From: Lepas anatifera
Lineage: Eukaryota > Arthropoda > Thecostraca > Lepadidae
Assembly: GCA_034440635.1 (NCBI GenBank)
Contig: JAOTON010000950.1
Location: forward strand, 62,001 to 126,000
Length of the DNA stretch: 64,000 nt
Reading direction: 5' to 3'
A program made the position numbers and the translations under genes. The notes beneath the pieces were generated by a model. That model had not been told where the DNA came from, ran no database searches, and saw only the letters and a list, made by a program, of their open reading frames with translations. Positions 46,941-58,796 of this stretch are shown in pieces (the stretch's first letter is position 1; the number at the start of each line of letters is the position of its first letter).

Positions 46941-47196
46941 CGTGTTAGAGGCAACACGAAGCTAATGCTCCGTAAAGGGGGCCTTTACGCTTACCAGCAC
47001 GGCCAGAGGTTACGAAGCAGATGGAGACGGCACTTTCACTGGTTCTCACTTAATCCCTTCGACAGACGTTATCGGTTTGGTGAGGGCCTAGTGCTGAAAT
47101 TGAACTTAAATGGAGTGCCTACATCCATTGAGCGGATTAGAACCTCTGCCTCCGGCGAGAAGTCGCTTTAACGGTGAAAGAGGCTCTTTCACCGTT
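46941..47196 (+). other. segment with three strong hairpins, possible structured RNA
   Basis: Perfect stems occur at 46941-46958 (CGTGTT with AACACG), 46971-46989 (CGTAAAGG with CCTTTACG) and 47170-47196 (AACGGTGAAAGAG, one base, CTCTTTCACCGTT). No known RNA family is recognised. A 101-codon open frame overlaps (46866-47171) but looks unlike the confirmed exons. Confidence 0.35.
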
Positions 47197-47836
47197 GCGA
47201 AAAACAAAACGCTTAAGCAAAACGTTAACAATTTAAGTATTATATATTTGTGATGGTTAGATTCCTGCGAGAATATGGATCAGACAGTTACTTGGCTTCT
47301 CCTCTGAACTATTTTATTGTGACTGCATCTGTCTATCGTCATCGAATTTTTGGTCAGTTAATTGGGTAAAAAGAAATATAAACTTGCACATCCGAAGCTC
47401 TCGATGACAGTTGTTGCTCATACAAGCGAGCGAACGAAGGGGAATGATAATATAAGGCTAAGCACCTTTCATTCGCTTTATTTGGCGTGAGTGAGTTTAA
47501 CCATAACATTGTGTTTAAACCAGCATGGATGGTGCTAGAATAATCAGATACTATACATTATGTGAAATCAACATTTTCATGGTAGGTTATGCAACAAAGC
47601 TATCCAGAAAAATATGCATTTAATCTACTTCTAATTAAGTTTCTGATGCAGAAGATATTTTCCTCAATCACCATCTCTTGGGAGGGGGGTGGGGGGCTGC
47701 CTTAAGAGGCTGTCGGTAGCAGTAGTGGTTTTAAATTCTGAGTCCGCTACCTGCTACTCCGCTACTTTTTGGTTACAGAAAATGATACGGCTACTTCGCT
47801 ACCATTTGGTGAGCTTGCAAGTAGCGAAGCATCGGA

Positions 47837-48617
47837 CTTAAAGGGAGATACGCGAAAAAAATGGTATTGTGGTTGCTTGCTATTTGAAAAAAATCTTGAT
47901 TAAAACACTGTCAATTATTTTTGTATGTTGGGAAATTTTTGGGGGTCGCTCACCTATTATTGAAATATATGAATGGCACCCACCGGTAAAAGGCGTGAAC
48001 CTGCTCTTCATCTCAATGTTTTCAAAAACGATTTTAAAGTTTAATAATTGTTTTTCTTAAACGAATGTTTGTTCTCCTGTGTTTGTATTTGAATTCATTT
48101 TCCATAGCCTTTAAAAACTATAAAGCGCATCAGCTTGCCCTAGAAATTTAGCATAAAATAATTAATCAAGTCTTCAGTCGTTTCGCACCTTGGGTCTTCA
48201 GTCGTTTTCCACAAAATTGCCAGGATGATGAAACTTTTGCGTCAGAAAGATCACGTGACCCCGGTATGAGAATTCCTAGGCTTCTGATGGGTCAATTGTG
48301 ATTTACTTAGTCCTATATTTATGTTTCAATATAGTTTTGGAATGCTGTTTTTTATTTTTTTCTGTGATAGTTCGTGGATCTGCACCACTGTTTAGGACAG
48401 ATATGACATAGATCTTCGAGAAATTGATGGTCATAGCCGAGGCTACGTCATTTGATCGATAGTGAGAATTCTCGATAAGTAGTTTAGAAATGTTGACTTT
48501 GAGAGCGATTTTAAGGTATTTGGAGGCCCAATTCGCAAAAAATGAAAATAGGACTTCTGAAAAACTGTTTGTGACCTTTTGATCTAGCCAATAATTTTTC
48601 GCGTATCTCCCTTTAAG
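47837..48617. mobile_element. 781-bp non-autonomous DNA transposon with 22-bp perfect TIRs
   Basis: The left end CTTAAAGGGAGATACGCGAA and the right end TTCGCGTATCTCCCTTTAAG are exact inverses over 22 bp. TTAA lies just inside each outer end (47838-47841, 48613-48616), so a TTAA target duplication as in piggyBac is possible. The interior is AT-rich, with one 63-codon frame that resembles nothing known. Confidence 0.75.
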
Positions 48618-49540
48618 TTGCGGATCTTTCGATTCAGTAGATAATCAATGGAAAATATTAAGTTTGGTGTATCTGTTCAGGGCATGTCAAATGTTTCGAC
48701 AGCCGGGGCAGCACTGACAGCTCAGCTTGACAAGGCTGCTGACATCGGCGCTGACAGCTCAGCCCAGACCAGGCTGACGGCTCAGCACTGGCGGTAACAC
48801 GCCAAAGTTGCTCGGCATATACCAGACTTGGTCTCCCAATCAGTCTGGTTCAACTTTTAGTTCCGGAAACCCTCGCTAGATGTCTGCACTATTCGATCGT
48901 CAATTTTACGACCGACCAAATCGATTGCGTAATAAATGAATGTGGTGGCGAGTGAGCGCTCCTCTCTGTATATTGCTCGGCTCGACTTAAGGCAGCCACC
49001 CATCTTAGGTGTTACAAATGGGCCACCAGAGCTCCAAAATTGTTCGACTATGAAAGAAGTACCTACCCCACGTGTTGCGCTTCAGGTGTCAGAAATTATC
49101 GTTTTTCCCTATCAATCACTCTGGAACAGGGGCTAATTCCTTTAATTGTCAGTTCTGAATGATCCAATAAAACTTGATTGGGCACAGCACTAAACGCCAT
49201 ACTTAAGGCCAATGCACGTGCTGCCTCATACCTACAAGTGTTCATTAGTCACCCGGTATCTATCCTGGGTGTCCCAGCTCTTGTCGACTTCATGCCTTCA
49301 TTATTGCAGCTCTCACCAAAATAATTTCGTAATCTTTTAGTTCCAGCCCTGTAAGAACATACAACCGAAGAGCTGCGGACTTAAGCTATTCTGTCCGGTA
49401 ATTTGTTCGGCAGAAGACGAGGACAATGCCTTTGCCATGCTATTTATGCTGTTAATTTTATTCATCTACTTATCCGTTCATTCTATTCATTGGGAGGGAG
49501 TTCCAGACTTGGTCAATCTCAATTCTGATGTAAATCCGAA
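48618..49540. other. intergenic stretch
   Basis: At 48700-48790 the word GCTGACAGCTCAGC and close variants recur three or four times, a short degenerate repeat. Nothing else is recognisable. Confidence 0.4.
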
Positions 49541-49699
49541 TCAATTGCCATCACTCACTCCTTCTACTTGCACAGCTCCCTGCAGTTGATTCTTAATCCG
49601 CGCCCCACCGGGGATCCGGCGCCACCTTTCGCCCCACCGGGGCCATTGATGGCTTCCTCTAACTCCGAAAATATGGGAGCAAATTCTCGCAATACCACG

Positions 49700-49975
49700 C
49701 CCCAGCCCTAAGGAAGTTACCAGAAGGGTTCGGGCCCAGCGCTCTACCGTGCTCATAAGCTCACCCTTGAAGTGACGTCTTTTGGAACGCTCAGCCGTCA
49801 GAAAAACGAAGTCTGGGAAAAACCAAAGCCCGTAAAAGAAAAGGACCAAGACATATGCATGTTTTGTGGTGAACCAGTAACCGGACAGAACGAAATATGG
49901 ATACAGTGTTCCAATTGTCACCATTGGTGCCACGAGGAATGCTCAGGAGGGAGCTCATGTCCAGGTAGTGGAATT
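49700..49975 (+). pseudogene. remnant of a transposase C-terminus with PHD-type zinc finger
   Basis: The frame reads ICMFCGEPVTG, then EIWIQCSNCHHWCHEECSGG: a C-x2-C ... C-x2-C ... H-x2-C pattern with the W before the first zinc ligand pair that is typical of the zinc finger closing pogo/Tigger-type and related DDE transposases in invertebrates. Upstream, a TVLISSPLK-like stretch, also common there, is in another frame, so the copy is broken. No catalytic domain was found. It could also be a stray PHD exon of a host gene. Confidence 0.5.
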
Positions 49976-50189
49976 AGCGGTAGTGGTTTAAAAAATCTGG
50001 CAGTGGCGCTCACCTCAGATTTTTCTCAAGTGGTAAAATGCTTAGGGATTCTCAGATATGTACCTCGTAGCCAGTTCAAATGTCGCCATGTGTTTTTACC
50101 CTGTTACTGTTCTCATTCCTGTCCCTTTTCTGTGTGAGTGCTTGCCGTTGCCCCTCGCCTAGCCCTAGGCGGATGGATGTTCACTCCTG

Positions 50190-50435
50190 CCCTGTCCCAC
50201 GCAGATATTCGTCCCTGCCCCGTGCTACGCAGATATTCGCCCCTGCCCCGTCCTAGGCAGATATTCACCCCTGCCCCGTCCTACACAGATCCTCACCCCC
50301 GCCCCGTCCTAGGCAGATCCTACCCGCCCCGTCTAGGCAGATGTTCACCCTGCCCCTCTAGCAGATCCTCACCCCTGCCCCGTGCTAGGCAGATGTTCAC
50401 CCCTGCCCCGCACTCCGCAGATACTGCCCCGCCCT
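50190..50435 (+). repeat. 28-bp pyrimidine-rich minisatellite, about nine units
   Basis: CAGAT is spaced at 50202, 50230, 50258 and 50286, with units of the type CCCCTGCCCCGTCCTAGGCAG followed by AT. Each unit has a pyrimidine tract then CAG, the shape of a 3' splice site; no following exon is recognised. Confidence 0.88.
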
Positions 50436-51450
50436 CCGCCGCGCCGGTCACGGCTGGTATGCAGTGCGGTGCAGCGTGACAGCGGCCGCTGATCCAAAGT
50501 GGTTATCCTGGCGGCAGAGTGACACTAAGCGATGCTGCGGGCGTCGAGAGCCGACAAGACGGGGAGCTGATGGGAATTCGGTCACAAATTTGGCGAACGG
50601 CACGGGATCGGGCGGCAGGGACGCCTGCTTTGGAGGGCAAGCAAATGGTTTGTGGTCTTTCAGAACGGTTGATTACGAGTTTTGAACGTGAACATTCGTC
50701 GTCCTGTTCCGCAGGGATATTTCTATTGAACACCTCTGGGAACAAGTTGTTAGCGAAGACTATCTTGTCTTTCTGGCACTATTATTTTCTGATCGCCTGG
50801 CTGCGTGGTGTCCCGGATAGCCGTCTCAAATATTCCGCGGGAAATACTCTGCAACCTTTTAACTCAGCCTTTAAGAAGCTCATAAAACTGTTGAGTGGCT
50901 TATGAAATTCCTGGTGCCACCAAAGCTGGACATATCTCTTGTACAAAACAGCAGACATAGAAGTGTACTGGTGGGTACAGAATGTGTCAATAATCGGACG
51001 CTGACTCTACCAATGCGAAGGCCCTTCCTCCTCGCATTGTAGCAGCTCTGTTTATTAAGATGCCGCCCGGGTGATTGTGACTCACTTCTCAGGCCATCGG
51101 AGCGGGGCCGCCGCGCCAGACGTCGGCACGAACTGCGCTCCTTGAGAGACTCTCAGGTCGGCGTTATTCTGGAATACCGGCGTGCCTCCGGCGCGGCGGC
51201 GCCGATTCAGGCTCGCTGATGGCGGGACTGACCTCGTTAGACCCGCTGCTGGGGTCGGCCCCGCCAGCGAATTGTCAGCCGGAACGCGTAGCTGCGACGA
51301 GCTTCCGAGCAGCGTCCGCCGCCGCTGCAATATTTGCCCACCCCGGCATGTGCAAACTGACAAGATAAGGGGCCACGGTCTAGTTGCCAGCTCGAACATT
51401 GCGTATTCACAATTTCATCCTAGGCTTTCTCACGTAAACATATAACTCAG

Positions 51451-51619
51451 GGCTGGCGATGGATCTCGGGAAGCGTGGAGCCGCAGCTGCCGGAGCTGAC
51501 GCCGGCCAATGTGGTGGCGAGACTGGCCGCTGAAAGCCGATTCCACGGCCGCCATCAATTCTCCCATCTTATTGGCTTTGCTAACACTATTTCACGAAAA
51601 TCAATAGAAATGATAGCAG
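51451..51619 (+). CDS. candidate coding exon, gene unknown
   Basis: Between CTCAG and a GTGGCA donor, one frame is open and reads GSVEPQLPELTPANVVARLA, then AESRFHGRHQFSHLIG. Codon choice (CTG, CCG, GTG, GCC) resembles the confirmed exons. An inner acceptor after GAGCCGCAG (about 51488) is possible. I do not recognise the protein. Confidence 0.35.
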
Positions 51620-54600
51620 GTGGCAGTAGATAAGAGTAGTGGTGCTGGTGTACTTTTATTTCATTCCGAGTAATGTTCATAAGCCGCAACCTGCACTGCA
51701 TCGGGCGCACGGTTGGTGACAAGTTTCTCCGACCTGTATCTATGCAGTGCTGTCGGTCGGGAGTTATGCTTCTACACCCAGCACGGCATGAACACGTCAC
51801 CTCATGAAAACAGTTTAAAACGCACCAGAAAAACATGATTTACATGGAAAGGCAGTCTATTTTGTACTGCACCTGTTGCTTATGGCAGGCAAGTGGCCGA
51901 GCTGGCCCGCTGCCCGCTCTCGGATTCTCGGTATTAAATCCCAAAAATGATTATCAATAGGGGCTACGTATTTATTAAAAAATGATCCTTATGATAATGA
52001 AACTTTTCTCAGTGAGCGTTCGAAAGAACTGATATAAAACTCTATTAATTTATTTGTGCAGTTATTTCTAAGGTTTTAAATATTGCAGGCGGATCCCTAT
52101 CACGCTGCCTTCTCACACATAGATCGCACCGTTTTGAACTCTTACGCACGTTGCATCTTCTTTATCAACATACAATGAGATCATTAAAAACGGTACGCCT
52201 AAATTGTGAAATAAAGTCGACCTCATCGGGCAGGCTGCTTTGTTGCTCGAGATTTGTTGGTTGTCGCCTCTGCACTTCTGTCTATTTGATCGAGCTTACG
52301 CTGTGGCCTCCGCCGCGGTCATACGTACTCATAACGAGATACGCGATAACGGGCCCCTGTAGGCTGGCAAAAACCATGCCTTTGTGCATTACATGGACGA
52401 GTAATCAGGAGTGGCGGTGATGGTGAAATGGCCCGCCCGGAACGCCAATCAGACGGTAAGCACTTTTTGCGAATGGGTAAGAAGTGTGATCATTCCTAAA
52501 GGCTGGGTAAATGTGTAGCTTTAGTGCTGTTGTTTACCTTGTCTCCTTGCTTTTTTAACAAATAGGATGAGAGATAATGTGCCACTTATCCTATTGGAGC
52601 TAAGGCTGAATTTCAGAATTTCAGAAAACCAATGATTTTTCTTACTGCGCCGACAGTTAAAGTGGTTCAATTGAACCTAAATTGTCAGTTTATTGCTCAT
52701 TCACGAGACTCGCGAGGTTTCTGTACTTTTCAACCTTGATGCTGCTGCTGACGATGGTGTTGGTGATATATCGAACTTACTAAGCAAATATCTTTCCTGA
52801 CAACATAGGTACCTATATCTTTGAAATAAAATTCGGTATTGTTGAGGATTCAGCCGGGCAGCTATTGAAATTGCACGGCAAAGTACCTTCTTTAGAAGGT
52901 GTTCTTGCTTCTTGCTCGGTGTGATAGCCATGATTAGCGGGTATTGACGATCTTCAACAAAGAGCAGAATGGCTCTTGCCCCAGAAAGAATAAACCTGCT
53001 GCTCTTTAAGCCTGAAATGGCCTTGATTTTCCTTGGACACCTCGCCTGATGATGGCCCAAGACTGAAGGGCCACTTTTACCTTTTCGATCGCCTTTATCT
53101 CCTTTGGCTCTTACTTTGTAGGAATCCCTCTTTTGGCTTTCTAGTGTTTCGGATTCCCCGTTTTAGACTCCATACATTTTGCAGATTTGTTTCCGCTTTT
53201 TTCTCATCATTTGGTTTTCAGTCCTCCTTTAGCCTTAGCGCCATTTTAATGAAAGTTGTAACGACTTTGTAATCCCCTATAACAGCATCGTAGCTTTTAG
53301 CTGCCTTGAGCTCGTCATTTGTCTTTTGCGTTTTTTGCATACTTGTGTGATCTTATGTCATTTATCAGCTTGCCGCAGCTTCCCCCAGGGATATTGTTCC
53401 CGTTGTCATTCGCATAAGCAAATAACCTTTTGCTTGCTCGGCGGCCGCCAACCTATCAATTACATTGAGTTTTAGGTCATTCCCCAAAGACTCTCATTTC
53501 ACTAGAGTGGTTAGATGATAAGAAGTGATTGAATTGATCGTGCCATAAAAATCCATCAACCAGTTCCAGTGTTGAGCTAGCTTTCAACCAACGCTTGTCC
53601 ACTGCACGTGAATAAACCGAGAGTTGTTGTTCTAATAAGTAAGTCAGTGATAATAAATAATAATTCCAACGTTTGACGTGAAGCTAAGCGTGGATTCTAG
53701 GACAAGAAGGCGAGATGTGTGTTAGAATGCTGTGGTTTAGCTGTTTTGTCTGCAAAATACCCTGACGGCAAGTCTGTTGCTGGACCTGAAACGTTGAGCA
53801 GACTGTTGCTATGCCGCTCCGTATATCACTGTCCGCTGACGTGACAGGGATTCAGCTCCGCTCATCCGGCGTGATGCGCTGACGCGCCCTGTCCGTCTTA
53901 TCTCATTGGGACAGCGCCACGCAGCGACGGGCCCCGGAGATTGTGCTGCGCTCACATGGTATTGTGGCGGGCACGTGGAAGGAATCGCTCCGACATGCCC
54001 CTGCACCGACGAGAACCCCCCAAATGGACTGTTTTCCCAGTGTAATAAACATCTTTGTACGCTCACACGTGCAGCGATAGGATTACCCGAGGTTTCCACG
54101 ATATGCGACGCAACGCTTATGTCGAATAGTGAATGTAGTGTCTGTCTATTCTTGACCTGTGGCCACTTATAACGGCTTGGAAGCTACACGCAACATCATC
54201 TAGGCGGTTTCTAAAATTGTCGCTTTTTAGCAATTGGTGTGGTTAGAATGTTTGGCTGCTTTGGAACCCACAATTTCCCTCATCTTTTTGCGTCCCTAAC
54301 CCGGACATTGTTTGTGTCTTTTCACAATGATGGGCGAGCTCAAACATGTCCTTCCTTCCCCACAGGGTATATCAGCCTATAGACTGCGATGTGAATAGCG
54401 TTACCCTGGCAATGCGATCCGTACATTCCTGAAACGTCGGTACCCATCTCTTCCCTCCGGTCCGGGTTGTGGTGACCCTGCGATACGATCCCTGTTCCCG
54501 ACTCGCAGAAACCTGGCGCCGCTTCTGTCCATGAGCCGCCCACTCCCCCAAATAATCCAAATCAGAACTCCTGGATGGGTCAGTGCAAGGCCGTCCCTCC

Positions 54601-54854
54601 AGATGCGCCGCCGCGCTGGAGAGCACTGGATCCAGTGGTGGGTTCAAAGGGAAGGCATTTGTCCCCCAACTTCCCCTCCCGTTTGGGAAAATTTTCTCCA
54701 GATACATTATGTCTCTCACTAATTTTGGTACCATTACCCCTCCCTCCTACCCCGACCAAAACGCCCGGTGTAGAACTGCCACCGACGTGATCAGCTCAAA
54801 GAAAGGTCCTTCAAAAAATTATGACTGTTGGTCCGAGCGACGCGAGTTGAAGGG
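51620..54854. other. stretch without recognised genes
   Basis: A short ATG-led frame ending at a GTAAGC donor (52431-52455, MVKWPARNANQT) could be a tiny exon but is weak. GC-rich patches at 53880-54010 and 54530-54640 have open frames without splice support. Confidence 0.35.
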
Positions 54855-55288
54855 AATAGACCACTATTTCGCAATTCTTAAAAGGACAATTTATGGTCAA
54901 AATATGTCTGAAAATCAGGTAACCATATTTTTTCCCGCCTCCAACTGTTACAAACCAAGATATCCCTATTGTCTTCCTACCTTGGGTTGACCTAAGTATC
55001 GCGTGTAATTACAAGTCTGGCAGCTTGCAGAGGCTTGTGACATGTAAGGTCGCGTGGCCATGCTATGTGTTAACATTTATCACGTGACATATGGAAAAGG
55101 ATTTCTTCATGGTTTGAAATAAGGTAGTAAGCCCCCCGCCCCTACTTTGAACTTAAAAGCACGAGGAAATTTTATACAGAGAGTGCTTTTGGTGAAAGTA
55201 AATATGCCAACAGTGGTTTCTCGACCCGTTGTACACAACTGCTCTCTCAGTTCAAAACATATTATAAAACTGGAATACTCCCTTTAAT
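54855..55288 (+). repeat. dispersed repeat, about 440 bp, copy 2
   Basis: It matches 41359-41796 block by block, in the same orientation, with modest divergence and small indels. The right end, ATACTCCCTTTAA, is shared. Confidence 0.75.
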
Positions 55289-56442
55289 GCCAACATGGGC
55301 CAGTTTACTTCCCTTTCCTGGGTGCAAGGCGGTCGAGGAAAAAACTGCTCAACAGTGTGTCTAGCTGGGGGAAGAAGAGAGGAAGTTTAACCTTCGTGAT
55401 GCGATTTTTCAAGGTGAAACTAGATTTTTAATCGAAGTTATCACCTATATTATTTTAAAGTTAATATATTCGGTCCCAATGTCACGAACTTGTGTTTGAA
55501 TGCAAATTACCACAGCGACCCATGCTATCGAATATATACAGAATTATGGGGCCCAAACTCTCGTCATCAATCAATATAAGTCCATAATATGAATATACAT
55601 ATTTATATATCTCTAAGCTAAGCTAAGCTAAGAATATTGCTAACCTGATGGTGGCCATTCAAAGTTTGAAATATTTTAAACTATCGCGCAAAATTTTGAG
55701 GTTTACAGAATATTACGCTTCCCTTTCACCTAATACTGTGTTAGGTTATTGTTAATTAAGGCAGAGTGCTCAAATAGATTCTAGTGTGTTTTGGAGGTTG
55801 TCAGCCCGTAAATGTCTACCAATTTATTTATGCCAGCTCCATAGATCACAGATTAATATGTATCTCTTGTATTGATGATAATAAATCAGTAAATGCTTGC
55901 GTGGGCAAAAACTGAGCGGGCATCTGATACCTGAAATTCGAGTACCCTTGTAGTTTATGCTTTGAACTTTTTGAAGGTCGCATTTTCTAAGGAACAAAGT
56001 GTATAATACGGCTTGAAATTGACGAAGATTTAAACACTTTGGGGTGGCAATATTGGGTGAATGAAACAAAGACGCTGTTCTTTCAGCTTGCAGGGTTAGT
56101 ACGAAACGGTTTCGTATTTAGGCGCTCAAGTCTCCATTGAATATTATGTGGAAAATTGCAAAGGATTTGCTGGGGAGTCAAGTACTAATTTTAATGCCTG
56201 ATTTTTGTATGCTTTCATTTCAGGCCGTAGACAACGGGGAAAACAAGGGTATTTCCAACTTTTGCAACTTGGTCGACTTTGGGACACATTAACTTCCCAC
56301 ATATTTGTTGCACCTTATCCAACCACTTCACTGCACTGCTGCTGCTGCTTCTCAACAGATTGCTGCCCTGACTAAATACAGCAACTCGATGTTCTCCTGA
56401 ACTTGTTTCTGTTTTAAAATGCGGATGTTACTGAATGTGCAG
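55289..56442. other. AT-rich stretch
   Basis: It holds a CTAAG pentanucleotide run (about 55613-55633) and otherwise AT-rich sequence. Nothing coding is seen. The acceptor of the next candidate exon (AATGTGCAG) is at its right edge. Confidence 0.5.
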
Positions 56443-56606
56443 AATTGTTGAAGCTCGTCCGCCAGACGCATGCATTACGTCATCGCGACGCCGCCGACGC
56501 GTCGGCGGCCTCCAATGGGCTGCCTGTGCTGTCCAACGGCTCCGAGGCGGCAGCCGAGCTGCAATCTCCCCCGTCGCTGATAGCTAGGATATGCAAGCCA
56601 GTCTAA
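56443..56606 (+). CDS. candidate terminal coding exon, gene unknown
   Basis: After GAATGTGCAG, two bases complete a codon and the frame reads LLKLVRQTHALRHRDAADAS, then AASNGLPVLSNGSEAAAELQ and LIARICKPV before TAA. The composition and codon use look coding. The exon contains a perfect 20-bp palindrome at 56490-56509. No upstream partner was found with confidence, though the 51451-51619 candidate is on the same strand. Confidence 0.4.
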
Positions 56607-56689
56607 CTCGATTTCAAATTTAGCAGCAGGCGGCTGCCTTATCTCGGGTAACGAAGTCGATTGAATGATACTAATCAGGCGGCGCAGCG

Positions 56690-56995
56690 TCCCGGGCCGT
56701 CTCCGGCGACCGCCGGCGGACGGCGGACCGGTGCCGCTGGCCCTGCTGCGGCGTCAGACCGGCGGACGGTGCGCCGGTGCCGCTGACCCTGCTTCGGCGT
56801 CAGACCGGCGGACGTGCTGGTGCCGCTGGCCCTGCAGCGGCGTTAGACCGGCGGACGGTGCGCCGTCCTGGCCCTGCTGCGGCGTCAGACCGTCGGACGG
56901 TGCGCCGGGCCCTGCTGCGGCGTCAGACCGGCAAACGGGTGCCGGTGCCGCTGGCCCTCTGTGGCGTCAGACCGGCGGACGGTGCGCTACGGACC
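56690..56995 (+). repeat. GC-rich minisatellite, about seven imperfect units of roughly 45 bp
   Basis: GGCGTCAGACCGGCGGACGG recurs about every 40-60 bp with GCCGCTGGCCCTGCT between. Long open frames in two phases are explained by the repeat. Sequence to 57350 stays GC-rich with overlapping frames on both strands, none convincing. Confidence 0.8.
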
Positions 56996-57352
56996 CCACA
57001 GCCCCCTCCAGACGGCGCCACTAATCTGGCGCTGGCCACGACAGCTGCTTCTGCCGCAGAGGGATTTACGGTAGGTGGACGTCTCGGGACCGCCGGTCGG
57101 CTGGCAGTGAGTGGTTTACGCTGGCTGCTGGTCGCGCCGGGACGCCGCGTGGTCTTAAACACCGCCGGAACTGCCGAGGGCCGATGTCGGACGGCGCCGG
57201 CGACTCCCGCAACCGATCGGGCTGCAGCAGTGGCAGCTGCCGCTGGAGAGCAGCCAAAGTATGTTGATCAGGTGGGGACCGGGACGGCAGCGGCAGGCTG
57301 GTCGGAACAGGGCGCCCGAGCGCGTCCAATACCGAAGTCGCCATCATATTAG

Positions 57353-58796
57353 CCGCGCCGTCACACCCGCCGCCTGCAACATACTGCCGGGGTCGAGTTT
57401 AACACGAAGGCGTACAGTCCAGGCCATTTTTAAATGTTAACTGGGGGCCATTTGCCCCAGTCGGCCGAATGCCCCCCAGTGCCCGGAAATTGGCCCCCAG
57501 TGAAATAGACAGATGACTTAAATTGACCAAAACAGGCTCGCCTAACGAAAATAAGACAGACCACCACCCGATCATTATAACTTTGCTCTTTTTGGTCCCA
57601 AACTGGCAATCCATAAACATTGTGTTAACCATTTCCAGCCGTGACTGTTACTCCATCGTGCGAAGACGAAACAAAGCGCGTAGTTACAGAAATCCCGGCA
57701 AGCAGCCTCAGCATCAACTAATCACAACGCTGGAGATGAACGCTGGTCTACAACAATAAAAATCCTGTTCTATTCGACCGGGAGCCCACACCCAGCCAGT
57801 GCCGTGACATTGCATGATGCCTCATTTCACGCAGTCGTTGTGCGCTTAGAGCTTGTTCGTGGATTAGATGGGACACGGGTGTCAAGTGCGTAAGACTGGT
57901 TGCTAGTGTGGAGGTTGAAGTGTTAGCCATTTGTTTATATTGAGGTGGTAGCATACATAAGTGTCGCCACCGGAAAAGTGAAGGGGCCGCCAACTTCAAC
58001 ATGATGCTGACAGAAACTTTCCACGTTAGTACCAAAACTTTTCGATTTTGGGTTCCTCGTTGCCTTCCGCGCCGCTGGTTATAAATTTCGGTTTACTCCC
58101 ATTTTGACTGAGATCGAAACTGTTGGTAAACATTGTAGAGGAGGGTGATTGATGATGCTAAAATGTGCTGGGGCGCATGAATCGTTCGATGGCCATGGGG
58201 GGTGAAAGGGACCCTGGCTTCCTTAGGTGGGTAGTGTGCTAAAATATTGCGTAAGTAAATATCAACTGTCACAATTGTTTTAAACAGTGATACAGTGTTT
58301 TTTGTGGGTTTATGACTACCGCCAGGGTCGTTTTAGCTCAAATCTGGATTTTGTGGTGTTTATTTGGCTATTTTAGTGGAAATATAATTTTGCCTCTTGG
58401 CCTTTTTTAACTCGGTTTGACCTTTTCGGCCGAAAAACTGGCGCCCTGGGCAGCAGCTATAATCTCTGACATAGAATAGCACAAAATTGGAAACATTTTT
58501 TTGACTAACGCGTAAGTTTTATTAACCCCTCAAGATGGGGCCTTGAGCCCTGAAGACACTTGGCCGACAAAATGCCCCCACTAATTTTTAAAATGCCTGG
58601 TACAGTCCCGCTGCAGTCGAGCCTCGACGTTGCGAGCTCTTTTCCGGCACACTGCTGGACTTGTACGATGTCTGCTATAAAAGTAAATGATAAAACATAA
58701 AAACAGTATATAAGCTGTTCACATGATGCGTAACAGAGGCGTTTTAAGACATTTTCTAACATCCTGTCCTGAGTTTAAATGAAATGTAATTGAGGA
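57353..58796. other. intergenic stretch
   Basis: GCCCCCAGT-type words recur at 57465-57505. No coding exon or clear transposon end was found. Confidence 0.4.

Noticed and set aside
54530..54790. MITE with ATCCAGTGGTGGG and GAACTGCCACC ends
   Set aside because: The inverted match is short and no target duplication is visible.
56777..57352. 191-codon ORF, the longest but one in the window
   Set aside because: It is driven by GC-rich tandem repeats; the frame shows repeat translation and low-complexity Ala/Arg/Gly.
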